From Bacillus sp. REN3 (GTDB lineage: Bacteria > Bacillota > Bacilli > Bacillales > Cytobacillaceae): a DNA stretch of 64,000 nucleotides. The stretch spans positions 25,693-89,692 of the forward strand of contig NZ_JAERSD010000017.1 in NCBI RefSeq assembly GCF_017912555.1, written 5' to 3'. Positions 54,329-62,854 of the stretch are shown here, piece by piece. Each line of letters starts with the position of its first letter. Position 1 is the stretch's first letter. The notes beneath the pieces are model-generated. The model was not told where the DNA came from. It searched no databases and was given only the letters and a program-made list of their open reading frames with translations. Made by a program: the position numbers and the translations under genes.

Positions 54329-55615
54329 ATGGATAAAATATTTCGGCTAGAGGAAAATCAGACAACGTTCGGGAAGGAATTGTCTGCGGGACTTATTTCT
54401 TATATAACAGGGGTTTATATTATCATTGTCAATGCTACAATCCTTTCAGCGGCTGGCATTCCGCTTGAAGCCGGCATTATTGCGACAATTCTCAGCGTAT
54501 TTGTGGGTAGCTTACTAATGGGATTTTGGAGCAATGCACCGATTCTGGTAGTACCCGGAATGGGCTTGAATGCGATGTTCACTTATACGATTGTCCAATC
54601 TGGCGGTTTTACATGGCAGGAAGCATTGGCGATGGTTTTCATTTCGGGTATTCTGTTCATGATTTTGGCCTTCACTCCCTTGGCAAGCTACATTACGTCC
54701 TCTATACCGGATTCCTTGAAGGAAGCGATCACGGTAGGAATCGGGATTCTTCTGATTCTGATAGGCTTTGACAGCAGCGGCATCATCACCAGCTCTGAAC
54801 ATACATTGCTTGCGGTTGGAGACTTAAGTTCATCGACAGCACTGATTACCTTAATCGGGCTTGTCGTTACGGTCATCCTGTTTATCCGAAATGTGCGAGG
54901 GAACCTGCTGCTCAGTATTGTTTTCACATCTGGTCTTTCCATTCTTTTCGGGGACAGGAATGGAACAGGAGTGGATTGGAGCCTGCCTTCCTTCTCCGAA
55001 TATGCCGCTGTTTTCGGACAAGTGTCCTTTTCCCAGGCTGGCAACTTTATATTTTGGCTAACAGCCTTTTCATTGGCCATGGTCGTGATTTTTGAGAATA
55101 TCGGGTTAGTCCACGGGCATACAAAGCTCCTCAACCAACCGGAAAAATACAAGAAGTCTCTTCAAGCTAACGCTATTTCCGTGGCGACTGCGGGGATATT
55201 CGGAACAAGCCCGACTGTTTCCTCAGTTGAAAGCGCAGCGGGCATCACTGCTGGCGGCAGAACCGGTTTAACCAGCGTTGTCGCTGGGCTATTTTTCCTG
55301 GCTTCGCTAGTCTTGATCCCAATCATTAAACTCGTACCGGAAAGTGCGGTTTCTCCTGTCCTGATTCTGATTGGCGTTCTGATGCTTCAAAACATCACCT
55401 TTATCAAGCTTGACGATTTGCTGGAAAGCTTCCCCGCCTTGCTGATCATCGTGCTGATTCCTCTGACATACAGCATCGCTGATGGCATGGCATTTGGATT
55501 CATCCTATATCCGCTGATGAAACTTTTGATGGGGAAAGGCCGGGAGGTAAAGCCTGCCCTTTATATGATTGCACTATTATTCCTTAGCAATTTTGTCCTT
55601 CAATATGTGTTATGA
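54329..55615 (+). CDS. NCS2 family purine permease (AzgA/PbuG-type)
   Basis: Purine base:H+ symporter of 428 residues with about 13 spans. It begins FGKELSAGLISYITGVYIIIVNATILS, contains GMGLNAMFTYTIVQSG and FGTSPTVSSVESAAGITAGGRTGLTSVV, the AzgA/GhxP signature. It may carry adenine, guanine or hypoxanthine. GAGAGG is seven bases ahead of the ATG. Divergent LysR gene; no purine riboswitch in between. Confidence 0.92.
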   Translation: MDKIFRLEENQTTFGKELSAGLISYITGVYIIIVNATILSAAGIPLEAGIIATILSVFVGSLLMGFWSNAPILVVPGMGLNAMFTYTIVQSGGFTWQEALAMVFISGILFMILAFTPLASYITSSIPDSLKEAITVGIGILLILIGFDSSGIITSSEHTLLAVGDLSSSTALITLIGLVVTVILFIRNVRGNLLLSIVFTSGLSILFGDRNGTGVDWSLPSFSEYAAVFGQVSFSQAGNFIFWLTAFSLAMVVIFENIGLVHGHTKLLNQPEKYKKSLQANAISVATAGIFGTSPTVSSVESAAGITAGGRTGLTSVVAGLFFLASLVLIPIIKLVPESAVSPVLILIGVLMLQNITFIKLDDLLESFPALLIIVLIPLTYSIADGMAFGFILYPLMKLLMGKGREVKPALYMIALLFLSNFVLQYVL

Positions 55616-55618
55616 TCA

Positions 55619-55647
55619 CAAAAAGCAGCCTCCTTAGGCTGCTTTTA
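55619..55647. terminator. bidirectional terminator after the permease gene
   Basis: AAAAGCAGCCT and AGGCTGCTTTT pair with a four-base loop. Confidence 0.85.
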
Positions 55648-56190
55648 ATTCGCTTTTTGATAGATGCTTGCACAGTGTCGCTGGCTGACATGTAAATTAG
55701 TGAGTAAATGTAACTGAGCAGCCTGTGCCTGTTCGGCCGTCGCTATTCCGTGCATTTTCAAGAGCTTCTCAAGTTCAAGCATTTGTTTTGGGTCATTCGC
55801 ATAGTAGAAGCATTCACTTCTGCCCGGATAGTAGGATTCAAGGCCATTTATATTGGAAATAATATGGTATTGGGATGTTCCATTAGTTGAAAAGCCGGCT
55901 ATGATTCCTTCTATTTCTCTGCCGCTTACATGGTAATTCAAAACATTATGAAAAGAGGTTTGGAGTGAATCCGCGATTTCTTTCAGATTGAAACCTTGCT
56001 GTACCAGCGTTGCCGCAGCGTCTGCACCCATGCCAACGTAATCTTTGTCTCCGTTAAGAACGATAATAGCCGTGTCAGGAATCAATTCCAGGAATTTGAC
56101 ACTTTCCTCGTTAATTTGAGGATTGCTTTCTAAGCATTCCGTGACGACCGAGATATAATTTCCTCTGGCAACAATGGTCAATAGGCTCAT
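55645..56190 (-). CDS. hypothetical protein, possible Ntn-hydrolase-like fold
   Basis: A 181-residue protein I cannot name. It begins MSLLTIVARGNYISVVTE and contains TAIIVLNGDKDYVGMGADAAATLVQQGF and EGIIAGFSTNGTSQYHI. Two strands followed by a Ser/Thr-containing N-terminus and the GxDAAA segment recall proteasome-like Ntn hydrolases, a weak analogy. Two Cys-containing patches are near the C-terminus. GGAGTG precedes the ATG. It shares a terminator with the permease gene. Confidence 0.6.
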   Translation of the reverse strand: MSLLTIVARGNYISVVTECLESNPQINEESVKFLELIPDTAIIVLNGDKDYVGMGADAAATLVQQGFNLKEIADSLQTSFHNVLNYHVSGREIEGIIAGFSTNGTSQYHIISNINGLESYYPGRSECFYYANDPKQMLELEKLLKMHGIATAEQAQAAQLHLLTNLHVSQRHCASIYQKAN

Positions 56191-56429
56191 AGCGTTCACT
56201 CCTTTGGTTTATCCTACCTTTACCATATATCCTTTCAGAAGAACAATTCAAGAGGGAAAACTGTCGAAATTTTGAAAGTTTTCACTTTTTATGTCCAGGA
56301 AGATAAAATCCAGTTGGGTTCAATGGCAAACCAACTGATTGGATAGGCAATTTCCTGAAATTCAAGCTGCTTTAAGGCTTAGGCAGGAACTCTTCGGACA
56401 AAGCTGGGAAGAAAGAAACAATTCAATAA

Positions 56430-56464
56430 ACAAAGCCCCCTATCCAATCAGTGGATAGGGGGTA
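56430..56464 (-). terminator. rho-independent terminator of citB
   Basis: On the minus strand CCCCCTATCCA pairs with TGGATAGGGGG, 11 pairs, with a moderate T tail (CTTTGTTT). Confidence 0.82.
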
Positions 56465-56470
56465 AATTCT

Positions 56471-59179
56471 TTAACCTTTAAGTTTGTCGCGAAGGACCAT
56501 CTGGAGGATGCCACCGTGGCGATAGTAATCGATTTCAACCTCTGAGTCGAAACGGACAAGCGCTTCAAACGTCTTTTTGTTTCCATCTTCGTCTGTTGCA
56601 GTGACATTAATGATGTCGCGTGGACGTACATTCTCATCAACCTGGACATCGAAATGTTCTTTTCCTGTCAGACCAAGAGTTTCAGCGTTTTCGCCCGCCT
56701 TGAATTGTAGTGGCAATACGCCCATTAGCACAAGGTTTGAACGGTGGATACGCTCGAAGCTTTCGGCGATGACAGTCTTGATGCCTAATAGGTTGGTTCC
56801 CTTCGCAGCCCAGTCACGGGATGATCCCATTCCGTAGTCTTTGCCAGCGATGACCATCAAGCCTGTTCCTTCTTGCTTATACTTCATGCAAGCATCGAAA
56901 ATGGACATGACTTCACCTGTTGGCCAGTAGGTCGTGAAGCCGCCTTCCGTTCCAGGGGCGATCTGGTTACGGATACGAATGTTCGCGAATGTACCGCGCA
57001 TCATCACTTCATGGTTTCCGCGCCGGGATCCATAAGAGTTGAAGTCACGTGGCTCAACACCTTTTTCACGCAGGTATTTCCCGGCTGGTGTATCCTTGCC
57101 AATCGCACCGGCAGGAGAAATATGGTCTGTCGTGACAGAATCACCGAACTTTCCGACGACACGAAGCCCAGTTAATGGAACAACCTCTCCTGCATCTGGA
57201 GTCAGCCCTTCAAAGAATGGAGGGTTTTGGATATAGGTTGAATTTTCGTCAAAAGTATACAATGGGTCATTGCTCGTCTTGATTTCGTTCCAGCGTTCGT
57301 TGTCGCTGAACACTGTTTCGTATTCCTTACGGAACAATTCTGGTGTAACCACTCTGTTTACAACTTCATTTACTTCTGCTGTTGATGGCCAGATATCCTT
57401 GAAGAATACATCATTCCCATCTTTGTCTTTTCCGATTGGATCGTTTTGGAGATCGATATCCACTGTTCCAGCAAGGGCGTAGGCAACAACCAACGGAGGT
57501 GAAGCAAGGTAGTTAGCCTTCACTAATGGGTGGATACGTCCTTCAAAGTTACGGTTTCCGGAAAGAACGGAAGTAACAAGGAGATCGCTTTCAGCAATCG
57601 CTTTTTCTATTTCAGGCTTAAGTGGGCCGGAGTTGCCGATACATGTAGTACATCCGTAGCCAACAAGGTTGAACCCTAAAGTTTCAAGGTAAGGAAGCAA
57701 CTCAGAATCGCGGAGATACCCTGTGACAACTTTTGACCCTGGAGCCAAAGAAGTCTTAACGTACTTAGGGACTTCCATTCCAAGTTCAACAGCTTTCTTC
57801 GCAACCAAGCCGGCTCCTACAAGCACGTATGGGTTAGATGTGTTGGTACAACTTGTGATGGCGGCGATTGCAATCGCACCGGTATTCATCTTTGTAGTGT
57901 CACCATTGCTGAATTCCACTACAGTTTCTTTTTTGAACTCTTTCTTATCAAGTCCGAAGCCCTGGTTTCCTGCAGGTGCAGTCACTGCTTCCTGGAAGGA
58001 CATCTTCATCTGGGATAGCGGTATCAGGTCCTGAGGGCGTTTCGGTCCTGATAGGTTTGCTTCGATTTCAGAAAGATTGATTTCGACTACATCTGTATAT
58101 ACAGGTTCAAGTGCCGGATCGAAGAACATGCCGTTTTCCTTGCAGTATGCCTCAACGACCTTGATGTGGTCTTCGGAACGGCCAGTCAAGCGCATATAAT
58201 CAAGCGCTTCCCCATCAACCGGGAAGAAACCGCAAGTAGCGCCATATTCAGGAGCCATGTTTGCTACAGTGGCACGGTCCGCAAGCGGAAGTGTCGTAAC
58301 GCCAGGTCCGAAAAATTCAACGAACTTGCCTACAACTCCTTTGCTGCGAAGGACTTGAGTCACTTTCAGAGCAAGGTCAGTGGCTGTAGCTCCATTTGGC
58401 ATATCTCCGACTAATTTTACACCGACTACCTCAGGTACTGGGAAATAAGATGGCTGGCCAAGCATTCCTGCTTCAGCCTCAATGCCTCCGACACCCCAGC
58501 CAAGGACGCCGATCCCGTTGATCATTGTAGTATGTGAGTCTGTTCCAACAAGGGAATCAGGGAACGTTTCGAATTCTCCATTTTCGTTTTCCACTGAATG
58601 GACAACGCTGGCAAGATATTCAAGGTTCACCTGGTGGACGATTCCAGTCGCAGGAGGAACAGCGCGATAATTATCAAACGCTTTCTGGGCCCAGCTTAGG
58701 AATTGGTATCGTTCAGCGTTCCGTTCGAATTCCAGGTCCATGTTCACGCTGAGCGCATCAGGAGTGCCGTATTTGTCAACCTGTACAGAGTGGTCGATTA
58801 CGAGGTCAACCGGCTTCTCAGGATTGATTTTGTCTGGGTCCCCTCCCATATCGGCCATTGCTTTCCTGAGTGAAGCAAGGTCAACAACAGCAGGAACGCC
58901 TGTGAAGTCCTGGAGGATGACACGTGAAGGCTTGAAAGGGACATCGATTTCCTTTACATCACTTGTTCCCCATTTTGCTAGATTTTCAACATGCTCTTTT
59001 GTGATTACAAAGCCATCTAGCTGGCGAAGCACCGATTCAAGCAAGACTTTCACGGAGTAAGGCAATTTGGAGACTTTGCCCACCCCGGCCTTTTCCAATG
59101 CTGCCAGGCTGTAATAATGATAGCGTTTCCCGTCAAGTTCAAATGAACTACGGGCGTTAAAAACATCATGATTTGACAT
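56471..59179 (-). CDS. citB: aconitate hydratase (aconitase)
   Basis: TCA-cycle 4Fe-4S enzyme that interconverts citrate and isocitrate, and an RNA-binding regulator when iron-depleted. The 902 residues are full length. Cluster ligands are seen in TSCTNTSNP and [19 protein letters not shown]-like [14 protein letters not shown] and [12 protein letters not shown] are the active-site loops. The ATG at 59179 is preceded by GGGGG; an upstream in-frame ATG lacks it. It is monocistronic, with a promoter and CcpC operator upstream. Confidence 0.97.
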   Translation of the reverse strand: MSNHDVFNARSSFELDGKRYHYYSLAALEKAGVGKVSKLPYSVKVLLESVLRQLDGFVITKEHVENLAKWGTSDVKEIDVPFKPSRVILQDFTGVPAVVDLASLRKAMADMGGDPDKINPEKPVDLVIDHSVQVDKYGTPDALSVNMDLEFERNAERYQFLSWAQKAFDNYRAVPPATGIVHQVNLEYLASVVHSVENENGEFETFPDSLVGTDSHTTMINGIGVLGWGVGGIEAEAGMLGQPSYFPVPEVVGVKLVGDMPNGATATDLALKVTQVLRSKGVVGKFVEFFGPGVTTLPLADRATVANMAPEYGATCGFFPVDGEALDYMRLTGRSEDHIKVVEAYCKENGMFFDPALEPVYTDVVEINLSEIEANLSGPKRPQDLIPLSQMKMSFQEAVTAPAGNQGFGLDKKEFKKETVVEFSNGDTTKMNTGAIAIAAITSCTNTSNPYVLVGAGLVAKKAVELGMEVPKYVKTSLAPGSKVVTGYLRDSELLPYLETLGFNLVGYGCTTCIGNSGPLKPEIEKAIAESDLLVTSVLSGNRNFEGRIHPLVKANYLASPPLVVAYALAGTVDIDLQNDPIGKDKDGNDVFFKDIWPSTAEVNEVVNRVVTPELFRKEYETVFSDNERWNEIKTSNDPLYTFDENSTYIQNPPFFEGLTPDAGEVVPLTGLRVVGKFGDSVTTDHISPAGAIGKDTPAGKYLREKGVEPRDFNSYGSRRGNHEVMMRGTFANIRIRNQIAPGTEGGFTTYWPTGEVMSIFDACMKYKQEGTGLMVIAGKDYGMGSSRDWAAKGTNLLGIKTVIAESFERIHRSNLVLMGVLPLQFKAGENAETLGLTGKEHFDVQVDENVRPRDIINVTATDEDGNKKTFEALVRFDSEVEIDYYRHGGILQMVLRDKLKG

Positions 59180-59284
59180 ATGTTTACCCCCTTCTTTCGT
59201 AAACATCATAAACGAAATATAAGTGATTGTCGAAAAGTCTGAATATTGTTCGCCATCCTTACTTTTCTTACAATTTCAATTTTA

Positions 59285-59345
59285 ATATAACCTAGTATAT
59301 AAGTAAATGACAAGAAAGTTATTGTCCATAATAAGTTTTACTTAT
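59285..59345 (-). promoter_or_regulatory. citB promoter with CcpC operator
   Basis: On the minus strand TTGTCA (59308-59313) and TTATAT (59285-59290) are spaced by 17 bases. A perfect ATAAG-TTTTA-CTTAT dyad at 59331-59345, i.e. ATAA-N7-TTAT, lies about 60 bases upstream of the predicted start. A second CTTAT half site is within the spacer. This is the arrangement described for CcpC control of B. subtilis citB (citrate responsive). Confidence 0.75.
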
Positions 59346-59610
59346 GATATTTCTTGTTACAATGATTTTTATGTGGCAAACACATCTAAAGCATTGATCC
59401 TAAAGCAGGGAGACTGTCTTATGATTTGCCTTAACACTATGTTGGAAAAATGTTAAGTGTTGATCGGGATAGTCTGGAAGATGAAAGATATTTTTCGATA
59501 TGAACATAGCATGCCATTCATGGCCCATGAAGACCACTAAAATTAAGAAAAATAAAAGAAAAGCGGAGTCGGAAATCGAATAACCATACAGTAAAAAAAG
59601 GAGTGAACTT
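59346..59610. other. intergenic region upstream of the citB promoter
   Basis: About 260 bases, no convincing gene. An sspO gene, present at this place in B. subtilis, was looked for and not found. A hairpin CTTAACA...TGTTAAG lies near 59430-59456. Confidence 0.45.
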
Positions 59611-59639
59611 AAAAGCGGAAGGGTCCCTTCCGCTTTTTC
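59611..59639 (-). terminator. rho-independent terminator
   Basis: AAAAGCGGAAGGG and CCCTTCCGCTTTT pair, with T-runs on both sides. It closes the small gene at 59638. Confidence 0.85.
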
Positions 59640-59895
59640 AATCCATATTCACGTCATTAACAATCTTGCGTAAATCTTTCTGGAATTGCTTTAGCTGTTC
59701 ACGCTGGTGTTCGGAAGCATTCTCAAGCGCATTTTCAATTTGTTGAAATGCTTCATTGACTTCATTTTTTAAATGTTTCAATTGGTGTCCATAGCTGGCA
59801 CTATCCCTGACAATCTCCTGGTAAAATCCTTGTGCCTCGATAAACCCCTGCTGTGCTGCCTGGAACGCTTGCTGTTTATCTTTATGGTAAGGCAT
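59638..59895 (-). CDS. small coiled-coil protein, 85 residues
   Basis: Hydrophilic helical protein of unknown family. MPYHKDKQQAFQAAQQGFI is followed by VRDSASYGHQLKHLKNEV, NEAFQQIENALENAS and QREQLKQFQKDLRKIV with heptad spacing, so it probably forms a two- or three-helix bundle. GGAGG is seven bases before the ATG. It is divergent from sspP, suggesting perhaps a sporulation link. Confidence 0.68.
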   Translation of the reverse strand: MPYHKDKQQAFQAAQQGFIEAQGFYQEIVRDSASYGHQLKHLKNEVNEAFQQIENALENASEHQREQLKQFQKDLRKIVNDVNMD

Positions 59896-60010
59896 ATTCT
59901 TTCCTCCTGAATGGTGTTGATTTTATACCGTTAAATTGCACAACCCCATAAAAAATATACAGTATAAATTTACGTACAAATCCAAAGCTAATGAAAGGAG
60001 GGATGAATGG

Positions 60011-60154
60011 ATGAATAAAAATGATTCTAAAGATATGCGGAAGAATGCTCCAAAAGGCAATCAGGATGGTCAGCCGGCTCCATTAAGCGGATCTAAAAAA
60101 GTTAAAAATCGGAATCACACGAGACAGAAGCATAATACCGGGCATGATTTATAA
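60011..60154 (+). CDS. sspP: small acid-soluble spore protein SspP
   Basis: A 47-residue basic protein: [20 protein letters not shown], then [19 protein letters not shown] and KHNTGHDL. This matches SspP (once called CotL) nearly residue for residue in its C-terminal half. The ATG at 60011 has AAAGGAGGG eight bases upstream; a longer open frame has no such site. In B. subtilis it is located near citB with sspO; sspO is missing here. Confidence 0.92.
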   Translation: MNKNDSKDMRKNAPKGNQDGQPAPLSGSKKVKNRNHTRQKHNTGHDL

Positions 60155-60344
60155 TCATGTGCTGGCTGTACAACCAAGGAGGTTTTTCAGGGAACTTTCC
60201 CTTTCCCTTACCCTTACACCTAAAATAAAGGGACAATGAACGAGCATCCTTAAGTAACAACTCTTTTTTCGCTAGTGATCCAAAAAGCTGCCTAAGTAGT
60301 AATCGTGGAACTGAAAATATCCTTGAAGGGCAGCCTTTGTTAAT
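60155..60344. other. gap without a gene
   Basis: No supported gene. A purine/pyrimidine-rich stretch GGGAACTTTCCCTTTCCCTTACCC is present. A long minus-strand frame of 146 codons covers this and the repeat that follows, but its composition is unlike a real protein. Confidence 0.45.
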
Positions 60345-60545
60345 TGGCCGGTTGATTTCCGCTCCAGGATGCTTCGCTTCCCGGGCGGCGTGCGGTGAGT
60401 CTCCTAAGGCGATAAAGATTCTGCTGGGTCTCATCTGTCCCGCTAATCCGCAACACACTGAATGGGCTTCTGTGGATTCACTCACGCACGAAGAAAATGC
60501 GTTAGCATTTTCGAGGTGTTTCAGAACTTCCATTCCAATCAACCT
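60345..60545. repeat. GC-rich dispersed repeat (copy B)
   Basis: Begins TTGATTTCCGCTCCAGG, with CTTCCCGGGCGGCGTGCGG and GTCTCATCTGTCCCGCTAA later, and an inverted repeat GAAAATGC...GCATTTTC near its right end. It is related to copy A at 53013. No coding capacity. Confidence 0.6.
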
Positions 60546-60580
60546 AGTGCTATTAACAAGAGCTTATTTTACACAATCAG

Positions 60581-60624
60581 ATAGGCCAAACCCATTTTTT
60601 TAATGGGTTTGGCCTATCTTTGTT
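60581..60624 (+). terminator. strong hairpin with T tail
   Basis: ATAGGCCAAACCCATT pairs with AATGGGTTTGGCCTAT, 16 pairs, then CTTTGTTTT. No plus-strand gene immediately precedes it, so it may end transcripts from sspP. Confidence 0.75.
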
Positions 60625-60717
60625 TTATTATGGAAGTCGAGATAGCCATTCGGGATGCATCCTATTCGAAAAAGGAGAACTTTATATATTTAGGCTAAGA
60701 GTAGCGAATAAAAAACA

Positions 60718-60749
60718 GACCCGAAGATACAGCTACATCTCCGGGTCTT
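60718..60749. terminator. terminator-like hairpin
   Basis: AGACCCGAAGAT pairs with ATCTCCGGGTCT with one mismatch; A-run upstream gives a T-run for minus-strand transcripts. Confidence 0.55.
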
Positions 60750-60823
60750 ATTGGCCTAGAATTGACAAGGTGCCATGGCCATTTTAACGGTCACTCTATA
60801 ATGGATACTAAAACTGATGGGAG

Positions 60824-60872
60824 AAAAAAGCCAGAGGGATTCCGGGAAAATGGAAATGCTCTGGCTTTTTTC
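60824..60872 (-). terminator. rho-independent terminator of selA
   Basis: AAAAAAGCCAGAG and CTCTGGCTTTTTT pair around a 22-base loop; located 13 bases past the selA stop on the minus strand. Confidence 0.78.
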
Positions 60873-60884
60873 ATTTCGTTGTTT

Positions 60885-62297
60885 TCACCTTGCTAATTTT
60901 TTGAATGAGTCAAGTAGAAGCTGCTCTTCCTCCAGGGTTACGGTTCTCAAATCTATTTGAATTTCTTCCCTATGGATACGTACAATGATTGAAGGTTTCA
61001 TTTCAGTCCGCAGCTTTCTGGCTATTTGTTCTGCAGTGAAGTCTGCATGGGTGACAGATGCAATATAGGTTGGCAGTTCTACATCAGGCATTGTCCCTCC
61101 TCCGACCTGGCTTGTTCCCTGTATTAGCGATGCCCTTAGTCCGTTTCCGGAGTCATTCAGCTTTTTGACGAGTGATTCTGTCCGCTCTTTTAGTTCAATG
61201 AGTGGCACTAGCAAATCCCTGATGGTCGGGATGCTGTTCATGTCTATATCCCCTCTCAGATAGTCAAGGAGGGTTCCTTCCAAGGCAGCCAATGTCATTT
61301 TATCCACTCTAACCACTCTGGCGAGCTGATGGCTTTTCAATTGGTCGATCAATTCCTTCTTGCCGGCTATGATTCCTGCCTGGGGTCCGCCGAGCAACTT
61401 ATCGCCGCTGAAAGAGACAATATCCGCTCCCATTTTCAGTACCTCGCTGACCACAGGCTCCTCGCCAATTCCATGCTTTCTGAAATCATAAAGGACACCA
61501 CTTCCAAGATCCTCATAATATACAATTTTGCCATGCTGCCTCGAAAGTTCAGCAAGTTCAGCGGTTTCAACTGAATTTGTGAAACCGAGAATCTTAAAAT
61601 TGCTTGTATGGACTTTCAGGATCATGGCTGTTTCTTCGGTGATCGCCTTTTCATAATCCCGCAAATGTGTTTTATTCGTTGTACCGATTTCCCTCAAGAC
61701 GGCTCCGCTTTCCTCCATGATTGAGGATATGCGGAAAGAACCGCCGATTTCCACAAGCTGCCCCCGGGATACGATAACCTCTTTATCCTTCGCCAATGCA
61801 CGAAGGACAAGGTAGACAGCTGCTGCGTTATTATTGACTACCATCGCAGCTTCGGCACCAGTGATTTCCCTGATAATTGCTTCTACGTGACTGTGGCGCG
61901 ACCCCCGTTCTCCTTCGGCCAATTTATACTCCAAATTTGAATAATTCCTGGCAGTTTCGACTACATGGCGAATGGCATGCTCGCTCAACCTTGCCCTGCC
62001 AAGATTTGTATGTAAAATCGTTCCGGTCGCATTGATTACTCTTTTTAATGTATAGCTTAATTTCTTTTCAGCTTGCTTCGAAATGGCAATGAACAACGCT
62101 TCATCAAAATGGCTTGTTCCCGGTTCTGGTCCCTCCCATGAACCGCTGATCATTTCTTCCCTGATTTCCTCGATGGCCCTTTTGGCTATATCCGTAAGAT
62201 GTTCCTGATCAGTTCGGTGTTTTTCTGCCAATGCTTGGAATCTTCCATCCTTTTGCAATTCATGAATTGCCGGAAGCTGTCTTAACAAATGCTTCAT
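60885..62297 (-). CDS. selA: L-seryl-tRNA(Sec) selenium transferase
   Basis: PLP enzyme that converts seryl-tRNA(Sec) to selenocysteyl-tRNA(Sec) using selenophosphate. The 470 residues begin MKHLLRQLPAIHEL, and contain NATGTILHTNLGRA, VVNNNAAAVYL, YYEDLGSG and the PLP-lysine segment SFSGDKLLGGPQAG, all diagnostic of SelA. The ATG at 62297 follows GGGGGT; longer frames are unsupported. It is transcribed away from selD, with a SelW-like gene between. Its presence makes TGA recoding credible in this genome. Confidence 0.96.
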   Translation of the reverse strand: MKHLLRQLPAIHELQKDGRFQALAEKHRTDQEHLTDIAKRAIEEIREEMISGSWEGPEPGTSHFDEALFIAISKQAEKKLSYTLKRVINATGTILHTNLGRARLSEHAIRHVVETARNYSNLEYKLAEGERGSRHSHVEAIIREITGAEAAMVVNNNAAAVYLVLRALAKDKEVIVSRGQLVEIGGSFRISSIMEESGAVLREIGTTNKTHLRDYEKAITEETAMILKVHTSNFKILGFTNSVETAELAELSRQHGKIVYYEDLGSGVLYDFRKHGIGEEPVVSEVLKMGADIVSFSGDKLLGGPQAGIIAGKKELIDQLKSHQLARVVRVDKMTLAALEGTLLDYLRGDIDMNSIPTIRDLLVPLIELKERTESLVKKLNDSGNGLRASLIQGTSQVGGGTMPDVELPTYIASVTHADFTAEQIARKLRTEMKPSIIVRIHREEIQIDLRTVTLEEEQLLLDSFKKLAR

Positions 62298-62450
62298 CCT
62301 GGTTACCCCCACAATAAATCTCCGTCCACTCATTATATCATTGTATTCCACAATAAAGATTTTCCAATCCTGTGAAAACTAAATTGGCTGTTTTTTCATG
62401 ATTCCAGATAGATTCTTCGTATAAAGAGATACTAAATAGCAATGGAAGCA

Positions 62451-62475
62451 CAAAAAAACCTGGCATATACCAGGC
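62451..62475 (-). terminator. rho-independent terminator of the SelW-like gene
   Basis: On the minus strand CCTGG and CCAGG form a short stem and run into seven T, between the SelW-like gene and selA. Confidence 0.75.
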
Positions 62476-62481
62476 AGAATT

Positions 62482-62718
62482 TTATTGATCCATTTGTTGG
62501 ATGATATGGTCTGTATCAGGAAAAATGCCCTTGTCGAGCTTAGAATACAAAAGTTCCCCATTTACGTTGATTTCAAATGCACCGCCGGTTGATGGGATCA
62601 ATTCCATCTTTTCAATCTGCCCCTTGAAGTGCGTAAAAAGTTCTTCCGCGAAACTCGCGGCTTTTGGAGCGTAATTTCATTGCATGCAAAATGTTACTGA
62701 TACCTGGAATTTCTTCAT
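62482..62718 (-). CDS. SelW/Rdx family selenoprotein (in-frame TGA as Sec)
   Basis: Thioredoxin-like fold redox protein of 78 residues, read with one TGA as Sec at codon 14 (62677-62679). The N-terminus MKKFQVSVTFCMQ-U gives the C-x-x-U redox motif of the SelW/SelT/SelH (Rdx) family; STGGAFEINVNGELLYSK and FPDTDHIIQQM match the rest of the family. The ATG follows GGGGGGAGA. A perfect six-pair hairpin with a GTT loop follows the TGA. Without recoding, only 13 codons would be made. It lies between selA and selD on the selA strand. Confidence 0.9.
62646..62660 (-). promoter_or_regulatory. candidate SECIS hairpin of the SelW-like gene
   Basis: On the minus strand CCGCGA-GTT-TCGCGG is a perfect six-pair stem with a three-base loop, beginning 16 bases after the TGA. 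The G-U in the apical loop fits bacterial SECIS models. Confidence 0.7.
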
Positions 62719-62854
62719 TGGACAGTCTCCCCCCAACATTTAGTCATTCACATGTTTTTACTGTCATTTTAGTGTAATGTATAAATGTATGCAATGATCG
62801 TTTTAGGATGATTTTAAAAAAAAGAAGGAGTATACTGATTTGGAGGTGATATAG
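62719..62854. promoter_or_regulatory. divergent promoter region of the SelW-like gene and selD
   Basis: An AT-rich 136-base gap between two divergent selenium-related genes. No tRNA(Sec) gene and no recognisable riboswitch were found here. Confidence 0.5.

Noticed and set aside
59180..60010. sspO gene next to citB
   Set aside because: Expected from B. subtilis order, but no frame on either strand shows the SspO pattern.
60102..60542. 146-codon minus-strand frame
   Set aside because: It covers the GC-rich repeat and the end of sspP; no start signal, no family resemblance.
62379..62561. 60-codon minus-strand frame MGNFCILSS...
   Set aside because: It is out of frame with the SelW-like gene, has no ribosome site and runs through its terminator.
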